Of a stretch of 64,000 nucleotides of DNA, positions 56,438 through 64,000 are shown piece after piece (within the stretch, counting starts at the first letter, position 1; each line of letters starts with the position of its first letter). The position numbers and the translations under genes are program-made. Source of the DNA: Achatina immaculata (taxonomy: Eukaryota; Mollusca; Gastropoda; Stylommatophora; Achatinidae); NCBI GenBank assembly GCA_009760885.1, contig WNKJ01000256.1, positions 1 to 64,000 on the forward strand. The letters run 5' to 3'. The notes beneath the pieces were generated by a model, which saw only the letters and a list, made by a program, of their open reading frames with translations, made no database searches and was not told the DNA's origin.

Positions 56438-56571
56438 AGGCGGCTCCATCACCATGAGGAATTTGGCGATCCCTGTCTCATTAGCCACGGTAAGGTCTAT
56501 TGGGGTGAGGGGGTGAACAAAGAGGTGGGATAGTGTCTTGCTCAGCTACGATTAACCAACACTGACTCTGG

Positions 56572-56710
56572 CATGTCATCAGTGGACCACTGACTCTAGC
56601 ATGTCATTAGTGGATCACTGACTCCAGCATGCCATCAGTGGATCACTGACTACAGCATGCCATCAGTGGATCACTGACTCCAGCATGCCATCAGTGGATC
56701 ACTGACTGCC
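56572..56710. repeat. 28-bp minisatellite, about 5 copies
   Basis: Unit atcactgactccagcatgcc plus atcagtgg. Unrelated to the 28-bp array at 50.7 kb. Confidence 0.93.
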
Positions 56711-56769
56711 AACTCTGCCCGGTTTTGCTACACGGCGACATACAAGAAATGTTGAAAACATCTTCAGTT

Positions 56770-57285
56770 ACTGCATAACTAGTGAGGGAGAAGGGGTGTG
56801 GGAGATGTCATCACACAGTACATGACTAGCGAGATGCATGTGGTGTGGGAGATGTCATCAAACAGTACATGACTAGCGAGATGCATGTGGTGTGGGAGAT
56901 GTCATCAAACAGTACATGACTAGCGAGATGCATGTGGTGTGGGAGATGTCATCAAACAGTACATGACTAGCGAGATACATGTGGTGTGGGGGATGTCATC
57001 AAACAGTACATGACTAGCGAGGTGCATGTGGTGTGGGAGATGTCATCACACAGTACATGACTAGCGAGATGCATGTGGTGTGGGAGATGTCATCAAACAG
57101 TACATGACTAGCGAGATGCATGTGGTGTGGGAGATGTCATCAAACAGTACATGACTAGCGAGATGCATGTGGTGTGGGAGATGTCATCAAACAGTACATG
57201 ACTAGCGAGATACATGTGGTGTGGGAGATGTCATCAAACAGTACATGACTAGCGAGGTGCATGTGGTGTGGGAGATGTCAAACAT
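56770..57285. repeat. 47-bp minisatellite, 11 copies
   Basis: Unit gagatgcatgtggtgtggga plus gatgtcatcaaacagtacatgactagc. Shared variants (tacatgtggtg, gaggtgcatg, catcacac) recur every five units, indicating that a five-unit block was itself duplicated. Confidence 0.95.
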
Positions 57286-57309
57286 TTCAGGCCTAATGAC
57301 ATACAAAGA

Positions 57310-58440
57310 GTATGGAAGATCAGCATCATCAGGCGCCGTGCAGACTGGCGTTGGCTATTATGCTTCTCCAGAGTACACGATCCTTCATGCAGGCCATTAA
57401 CTCACTTGGTGATCTCCTCTCACACCATCCCGTCAGACTGTCCAGTATTATTTCTCTTGGTCTTCCCCTATTCTTCCTGTTTTTATAATATTTTCAATGC
57501 CCCCTTTTCTCACTGCATGTCCTATGAAAGTACATTGTCACTCTCTTATTTTGTGACAATATATTTTTTTTACATCTCCAACTTTTCTCAAACATTCTTC
57601 ATTAGTTCTTTTTGCTGTCAAGGGAATTCGCAACATTCTTCTAATAAACCACATTTCTGCTACTTCCAATGACTTATGTGCAGACCTGCATATTGTCCAT
57701 GATTCACTTCCATATAACAAGATAAGTTCAATATAGCATTTTATGACTCGTTTTTTAACATTCCGTGATAAGGATGTGTTGCATAATGTGTTTCTCATTC
57801 TCTGAATTGCAGTCTTTGCTTGGCCTATTCTGTTCTTAATTTCTGTTCTGCATTTCCCATCTGAAGATTTTACTGCTCCAAGGTATTTGAATTTCTGCAC
57901 CTGCTTTAGAATAGTTCCATTTAATTTTATATTACATTTTGGTGGATTCTGTTTATTAGATAAAACCATGGTCTCTGTCTTTTTTATGTTCAAAGTAAGG
58001 CTTTCTGTTCAATTTCGTTGGCAATTTCATCCAAGAAATTTTGCAGGTCTTGTTGGTTCTCAGCTATCAGAACTGTGTTGTCAGCATATCGAAGTTTGTT
58101 AATATTGTATCCTCTTACTTTTATACCTGGTTCACGGAGGATGGTTCTTAGAATATCCTCGCTGTACAGAGAAAACAGGTCGGGAGATAGTACACACCAC
58201 TGTCGCACTCCCTGTTTTATTGGTTGATATTTTCCTGATTTATTTTAAACTCGAGTCGCTGCTTCCTGCTGTCAATATTTTACAATTCTCAGGTCTTTGC
58301 CGTCTATGTTTATGTCTACAAGAATTTTAATAATCTCATCACGTTTCACCTTGTCGAATACTTTGGTGGAATCAATAAAGCATAAGTAGAGATCTTTCTT
58401 TACTTCTAAAGCTCTTTCTGTTGTATGGAAGATAACAGTA
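57310..58440 (-). mobile_element. LINE family H, RT to 3' end, decayed
   Basis: The minus strand from about 58430 reads TERALEVKKDLYLCFIDSTK with VFDKVKRDEIIKIL, then QPIKQGVRQWCVLSPDLFSL, LRYADNTVLIAENQQDLQNF (YADD changed to YADN) and DEIANEIEQKALL. From 57993 it reads MNIKKTETMVLSNKQN, VQKFKYLGAVKSSDGKCRTE, LLYGSESWTICRSAHKSLEV and MWFIRRMLRIPLTAKRTNEE. The 3' tail near 57330 ends IIANASLHGA. Loss of a catalytic Asp and frame changes show it is inactive. Confidence 0.9.
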
Positions 58441-59146
58441 TTAAAAAAATTGATTTGACTTTACTAAGGAAGGGCTGATATAAACATGAGATTCATCTTT
58501 GATGTACTTTATACTAGTCCACGATTTCTTCCAGCTGGGAGTAATTCATGAACTGTTTTGTATGTCGTAATAACTTTTAAAATTCTCTGTACATCTGGCA
58601 TATTTATTTTGTGCATAATTTCTAATATTTACATTTATTATAAACAATATTAGCAATCAGGAAAAATTAGAAGCCATCAGAACGTGCAGATATAAAAGAA
58701 CCAGAAAAAAATAAGAGAAGGGCTTGAATTCGAATAACTGACTCCACCGGGAGTAACAAGGAGGATATTCGTTCTCTTCTAGAAGTTGATAGTGATACAG
58801 AAGTCTATTGTTCAAATCACATCACTCTGTTACTGTTTTTATTCCTTTCACGTCTAATATGCTTTTTTTGTAAGACTAAGCATACAACACTGTTCTCTAA
58901 CACTTAGCACTAGTTGCAAGCATTGCACACCGCTTGAAATAACCAAGCACACATCTATGAGCGGAGCTGCGACTTCCTTCAGAAATCATATCACGGTAGG
59001 GAGCTCTTGTCTGGATCTGTGCTCTGGTCCAGCCTCTATCTTTAAGTGAAGGATGCTTCTAGATGGTAATGCACAGTGCTGTCATCTGGCCTGGCACTGA
59101 TCCTTTATATTTCACATGACTGTGGTATTTATTATATTTGTTTTCA
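58441..59146. other. Intergenic, no gene seen
   Basis: The minus strand near 58630-58540 reads INMPDVQRILKVITTYKTVH; I do not recognise it. Confidence 0.45.
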
Positions 59147-59630
59147 TGTCCAAAACACCAAAATAACAACAATCTAATAAACTGTACACAGACCAGCCGT
59201 CATGTATGGATCAGAAACGTGGAGTACAATAAAGAAGTATAAGATGAACAACAAATGCAGATCTTTGAGAACAAGATCCCAAGAAGAAACTTTGGGCCTA
59301 TAAAGAATACCAACAATGGAGAATAGAAAGCTTATTTAAATCCCAGCGAATGATAAAAGTCTTGAAACTGAACAGATTACAATGGTTGGGCCATGTAGAA
59401 AGAGTGGAAGACAAACGACCAAAACAAACGAAAATATAGGCACAAGAGATGAGAGAAACAAGACCAAGGGTAGACCAAGACAGTGATGGAGAGACAACAT
59501 AGAAGAGGATATAGAAGAAATTGATGTCACCAACTGGAGAGAGAAGATTAGGAATAGAGAGGAATAGGGGTGAGGGGGCGAACTCCTCTGCAGCAGAGAG
59601 CCTTAATGGCTCATAAAGATGAAGTAGAAG
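59147..59630 (+). mobile_element. LINE family C, 3' terminal fragment
   Basis: Matches 43155-43610, including gaccagccgtcatgtatgga, ctttgagaacaagatcc and the final gagagccttaatg. 5' truncated, with stops in every frame. Confidence 0.85.
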
Positions 59631-59825
59631 AAGTTTTCAAGCTGAAATGACAAGAAATGACAAGCTGAAATGACAAGATAGAATGACTCTGCTTTGAACT
59701 ACGGCACTGGTAGGGGCAACATATAAAACACCTCAGTCGCCCGAGTAAGTGTTAGGCGATAGACGCTACGATTAGTCAGAATACTCGGGTACTCTAAGAA
59801 GTCACAAGTCGCCATTCCTCATCCT

Positions 59826-60410
59826 ATTACTTGTTCTGTCTAGAAAGTACTACCTCCTCGTCCTACTACTTGTTCTGTCTACAAAGTACTACCTTCTCGT
59901 CCTACTACTTGTTCTGTCTACAAAGTACTACCTTCTCGTTCTACTACTTGTTCTGTCTATAAAGTACTAACTTCTCGTTCTACTACTTGTTCTGTCTACA
60001 AAGTACTACCTTCTCGTTCTACTACTTGTTCTGTCTACAAAGTACTACCTTCTCGTTCTACTACTTGTTCTGTCTGTAAAGTACTAACTTCTCGTTCTAC
60101 TACTTGTTCTGTCTACAAAGTACTACCTTCTCGTTCTACTACTTGTTCTGTCTACAAAGTAATACCTCCTTGTCCTACTACTTGTTCTGTCTACAAAGTA
60201 CTACCTCCTCGTCCTACTACTTGTTCTGTCTACAAAGTACTACCTCCTCGTCCTACTACTTGTTCTGTCTACAAAGTACTACCTCCTCGTCCTACTACTT
60301 GTTCTGTCTACAAAGTACTACCTCCTCGTCCTACTACTTGTTCTGTCTACAAAGTACTACCTCCTTGTCCTACTGCTTGTTCTGTCTACAAAGTACTACC
60401 TCCTCAGGAA
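59826..60410. repeat. 39-bp minisatellite, about 15 copies
   Basis: Unit gttctgtctacaaagtacta plus ccttctcgttctactactt. As 39 is a multiple of 3 the array keeps frame and gives a 13-residue repeat (FCLQSTTSSSYYL) in an open frame at 60104-60487. No sign that it is a real gene. Confidence 0.95.
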
Positions 60411-60708
60411 CGCAGCGACAACGCTCTCAGTCTCCAGTTCAAAACCCGCCCCGCTTCATACCAGTAAAATGGGTACATATCTCGTGAGGTGTATGATATA
60501 TTATCTCAGACGTTTACCACATGACGTTAAACTGAGAGTTATACATTTTTACATGAAAAGGAATGGAGCTCAAAAACATGAATACATAACTCACTAGGAA
60601 AGGTACCAGGCAAATAGATCAGTTGTCCTTGCATTTAAATGTAGCAAGCGAAATATGGAAAGATATGAAAATAACGACGTCTTTTAATCAAATTAATCAT
60701 GTGTTTTT

Positions 60709-61734
60709 TTAACAGTTAAAGAATAATTCTCTGAAGGTAGTCCTATATTTTGTACTCATTCTTAGATACACGAAAATATTCACACTTGAGTTGGTGTTCT
60801 CCAGAAACATCCCGAAAGACCACAAAATATAATACAGATTGTAATAACCGCCACTGAAACCAAATTCAGGTTCTATGTAGGTAGTGGCACAGAGTAACAC
60901 CGCGGGCGTGTAGCAGATGATTAAAATACTAGCAATTAGGACAACCATACTCATAGTGGTTTTGTCTCTGTTGGACAGAGAAGCCGACTTGTTCTGGCTG
61001 ACATTTACTGTTTTACGCCATATACTTTTCTGATTAAGTTTTCGGATTAAAATCAAAGTAAAAACTACAACCAACATGAAAGACAAGAATACGCTAATGC
61101 CATGGATCATATAGACAATACTTTCTACTTTAACACTGTTCTTTGTATAAATGATGCCAAGAAGTGTCTTGTTTCTCTCTGGATAGAACCTCCAACCAAG
61201 ATACGTGGTACAATAAAGTGGAAAAACACACACACAGGTGAAACCATAAATCAGAACCATGACTGTGGCCGTTCTTCTGGAAGTGATCATCTGCTTGACA
61301 TGTAATGGGAAAGTTATACACAGACATCTCTCGGCCGTGATATACACTGTGATTAGGCAACTTATTCTGGAGAATATTTCACGTGGTAAAGCTCCCGTCA
61401 TGTACCGAAATTCTTGGTACATGATGGGCAAGCCAGACTTCTGAAACAGAGGGTTGACGTTAAGCACATACCACTGCTGTATTAAAAGAGTGCAGAGATC
61501 GGCGATAGCCAGAGCGAAGAAACTAATATTAATAGTTGTATTAAGTCCTTGTCTATAAAATACGACCAGGTTAATGACGTTAGCAATTGTTCCCAGAAAA
61601 CTGACCACACCGCATAAAATAACGCAATTTACGAAAGTTATGATAAACCTTTCAAAGTCGCTGACAATCTTTCTGATTGCACTGATTTGTAGGCCTGCGT
61701 GAAATTCTGAAGAATCGTTGACATATACTTCCAT
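60709..61734 (-). CDS. Rhodopsin-like G protein-coupled receptor 2 (orphan, gastropod chemoreceptor-like)
   Basis: Intact single-exon receptor of 341 residues at the plasma membrane; ligand unknown. Segments: TM1 32-58, TM2 66-91, TM3 112-141, TM4 157-177, TM5 203-232, TM6 258-285, TM7 297-324. Motifs: ERC at 135-137 (DRY position), CYTP at 274-277 (CWxP position) and NSSVNIFVY at 315-323 (NPxxY position). Possible N-glycosylation at Asn6 (NDS) and Asn188 (NKT) in ECL2. ECL2 has Cys175, but no Cys is seen at the usual TM3 partner position. The start is supported by the same ATG and leader in the 37140 pseudogene. It is much closer to that pseudogene than to the receptor at 12175-13293. Coupling and chemosensory role are inferred only from family style. 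Confidence 0.94.
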   Translation of the reverse strand: MEVYVNDSSEFHAGLQISAIRKIVSDFERFIITFVNCVILCGVVSFLGTIANVINLVVFYRQGLNTTINISFFALAIADLCTLLIQQWYVLNVNPLFQKSGLPIMYQEFRYMTGALPREIFSRISCLITVYITAERCLCITFPLHVKQMITSRRTATVMVLIYGFTCVCVFPLYCTTYLGWRFYPERNKTLLGIIYTKNSVKVESIVYMIHGISVFLSFMLVVVFTLILIRKLNQKSIWRKTVNVSQNKSASLSNRDKTTMSMVVLIASILIICYTPAVLLCATTYIEPEFGFSGGYYNLYYILWSFGMFLENTNSSVNIFVYLRMSTKYRTTFRELFFNC

Positions 61735-62340
61735 CTGTTAGATTAAAAAATAACTATAGCTTGTTTTGTCACGACTGCATTAGATAAAATAAACATAAAG
61801 TTTTAATATGCTTTAGTAGGTACATTTATAACCATATGTAGCACTCACACATATACCTTTTGACTTTAATAAATTTGTTTCTGTTAAGGTTCATTTCTTC
61901 ATAGTTGAACTACATAAACTCATTCACTGTCATTTAGCTGAAATCGTGTTCTGTAAAACAATAATGCCCAATTTATAATACATTAATCTAAAGATATGAG
62001 ATGAAAGTTTAGTTAATGACAATACGGAAGTGAAGTGATGGAACTAAGTAAAGTGTCATAACGTATATCGTATGACTGTTAGAAAAAACTGTTAATGAAA
62101 GTGAGATAGATGCACAAATTGAACGAACAGTTTTATTGTCTGAAGAATTCACAGATTAATTTATGGTGGATAGGAGTGTCGGATTTCCGTTGTTTAGTAG
62201 AACTCAGTATAAAAACGCTTAAAATGTATTATAAAAGGTGAATATGTTTTGTATCTCATCTTTGGCTTTTACGGTATTTGCATGTTACGTCATAATATAT
62301 TTAATCGCGAGTGTCCTTTGGTACTGAAATGACAAATATA
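61735..62340. repeat. Upstream tract of GPCR 2, paralogous to pieces of 37.14-39.42 kb
   Basis: Runs continuously through sequences that in the other unit are split by mariner 1 (37256-38157) and element 2 (38380-39355). The receptor promoter should lie near its left end; no core motif is recognised. Confidence 0.8.
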
Positions 62341-62343
62341 ACG

Positions 62344-62372
62344 GCAGACTATATATATATATATATATATTC
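62344..62372. repeat. (AT)n microsatellite
   Basis: Short AT run at the left edge of a LINE A insertion. Confidence 0.95.
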
Positions 62373-62382
62373 TTATATCCTT

Positions 62383-62678
62383 CCCGTGCCCTTAAACGTC
62401 ACATAGTAGGGCTCGCAAAGTAGTTCGCCAATTTTTCTTGTCTTCGGTCAGTCTTTAAATCTCATCAAGGGATTTTATACCTGTTAATTTTGCCTTCCTT
62501 AACAATGTCCTCTTCAGAGTTTCACGCGGTCTGCCTCTTTTTCTGTGGCCGGTTGTGTTCCACTTGATAGCTTGTTGTGGGACTCTCTGATCATTTTTTC
62601 TCGTCAAGTGACCAACATACGTCCATCTCCTTTTCCTGATCACCCATGAGACTGGTTGTTGTTCAGTCGTCTGTCTTA

Positions 62679-62690
<12 letters not shown>
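62383..62690 (-). mobile_element. LINE family A, 3' terminal fragment
   Basis: The complement matches 47340-47615. The minus frame 62643-62455 reads MIRKRRWTYVGHLTRKNDQR and KRGRPRETLKRTLLRKAKLT, the last part of the LINE A ORF, then the 3' terminus near 62395. 5' truncated at a TC/AT microsatellite. Confidence 0.88.
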
Positions 62691-62717
<27 letters not shown>

Positions 62718-62770
62718 TTCTCTCTCTCTCTATATATATATATATAATATATATGTATATATATATAACA
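62680..62770. repeat. (TC)n and (AT)n microsatellite
   Basis: TC run with three TTTC interruptions followed by AT dinucleotides. Confidence 0.93.
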
Positions 62771-64000
62771 AGATGTTATTGATTTTTTTCTTTTAACGGA
62801 TGTATGTGCATAGATAATCACAATGGCGTTTGTACTACCTGAGGATGGGCTAGTCAAATGGTTATTATGTAATATAATCCGACAGTGAACAGTGTGGGCA
62901 TAGGACAACAAAAAGTTCTTTAGACTTCTTTCCTTTTTTTTTTTTGAAATTTGTTTTATGAAAACGGTCATTGTACTGAAACGCTATCAAGATTGTGTCA
63001 GTCTTTGGTATCAGCTGTTTCAGATAAGCTTATAATGCAACTCATATTCTCATTTGCCTAAACGTAATATGTTGATACTGTTTAATGTTTACGGCTGTGA
63101 GGAATGTTGAGAAGATCTCAGGTGTTGTCATTATTTACTCTACAGCAGAATCAGATTAAGGAAATTGAGCTCTATGTGGTGATATCTGCAATAATGTTAT
63201 TCGTACGTTTCGGCTTACCATTATAGAGACTGACATGATGTTCTAGAGGTCCTACTTGAAGGTTTCTAAGGTATCTAGAAATGTTGGTACTAAAATTTCG
63301 GTTTTTAGCATTGCTTTACAGAAATGAATTTCCGTAATATTCAAATTTTGTTTTTAGGTACAAACTGTAAAGAATAATCAATAAAGGTTGGTATTCAACT
63401 AGAAATGAATATATGGGGAGGACTAAGGCGAAACAATCAAACAACTCCTTACATTGGATCAAATATTGTTGTATATATGTACACGAGGCCAGTGTTTATG
63501 AGCAGTTAACATGTTAATATATAGCATCAACAAATACTTAAATATGAAGACATATATAAAAATCTACATATGTATGTAATATTTAAATCGTTCAACATAC
63601 GACATATCCAGTTTCAATAGCTGGCTACATTCTAATAAGGAATTATAAGATTATTTTGCCGATCGGAAATAATTTATCGAACCATTTCTTCATATTTATT
63701 CTGCTACTTACTACTTTACTCCAGAACAACCCTGACAGTGCTATTAGATCTTGCATATCTACGTGCACCAAAGCCTAGAGCGATATTTAAGCAGACTAAA
63801 CCTACTGAAAAATACGACATTTCTAACACAAGCAATGTTGGTTTCAAAATGATAACGTAACTTAACTTTCTTTCTACCAGAGTTTTTCATCAAAGTTTAC
63901 TCTGGCAGAGCATGGCAAGTAATTCAAGAGTGTAAGAGTTAAAGCTGCACGTGTCTACGGGTAGCTCTCGTTATATAACGCCGTATTTGGCCTAAAGATC
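62771..64000. repeat. Non-coding tract of the GPCR unit, paralogous to 43.78-44.84 and 49.15-49.27 kb
   Basis: No coding sequence. It continues the alignment listed for 43630-44850 and then, from 63850, the stretch at 49150-49270. The intervening LINE A, mariner and minisatellite of the other unit are absent. Confidence 0.8.

Noticed and set aside
57268..57672. 134-codon plus frame
   Set aside because: Antisense shadow of the LINE H C-terminal tail.

Overview
This looks like a stretch of an animal nuclear genome, most likely a mollusc and probably a gastropod. It has long A+T-rich non-coding tracts, many minisatellites and abundant broken non-LTR retrotransposons of several families. It also has mariner elements, a tRNA-derived SINE and single-exon rhodopsin-like receptors resembling the orphan or chemosensory GPCR expansions of gastropods. 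The species assignment is an inference from gene and repeat style only. I see no bacterial gene organisation, rRNA, genuine tRNA gene or CRISPR array.

The only cellular genes I can support are three related GPCR loci, all on the minus strand and spaced about 24 kb apart. They are an intact gene at 12175-13293, a pseudogene at 35873-37140 and an intact gene at 60709-61734. The second and third loci sit in the same ancestral unit. Non-coding tracts around 37.1-37.25, 38.16-38.38, 39.36-39.42, 43.63-44.84 and 49.15-49.27 kb of one match, in order, 61.74-63.99 kb of the other. A short stretch near 16.29-16.36 kb also matches the distal end of that unit. The units differ mainly by mobile-element insertions.

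Layout. 0-4.4 kb: LINE fragments (families A and B below), a 19-bp hairpin-forming satellite and a 0.74-kb direct duplication. 5.9-10.2 kb: remains of a Ty3/gypsy-like retroelement (gag, zinc knuckle, protease, RT) with a repeated 150-bp block. 11.4-13.3 kb: a LINE 3' end, then GPCR 1. 13.9-15.5 kb: a LINE whose endonuclease SDH motif has expanded into a 33-bp minisatellite. 17.0-18.3 kb: a perfect 677-bp tandem duplication. 19.3-24.2 kb: a 41-bp array, LINE A, an RNase H remnant and LINE E in direct and inverted copies. 26-29.2 kb: a tandem duplication through a Helitron-like element. 31.5-34.8 kb: two minisatellites and LINE F. 35.9-44.8 kb: the GPCR pseudogene unit with two mariners, a 40-bp G-rich array, LINE C and two SINE copies. 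44.9-48.9 kb: a minisatellite broken by LINE A and then by a full-length mariner. 50.2-60.4 kb: five minisatellites and LINE fragments G, F, B, H and C. 60.7-64 kb: GPCR 2 and its flank.

LINE families are lettered A to J here for convenience. They were separated by protein and 3'-end similarity seen within this window, not by database comparison. No element looks autonomous: all carry truncations, stops or frameshifts. I did not find a clearly new functional system. The most informative signals are evolutionary: a catalytic motif turned into a minisatellite, a receptor killed by a LINE insertion whose empty site survives in a paralogue, and a roughly 24-kb periodic receptor array inflated by transposons.
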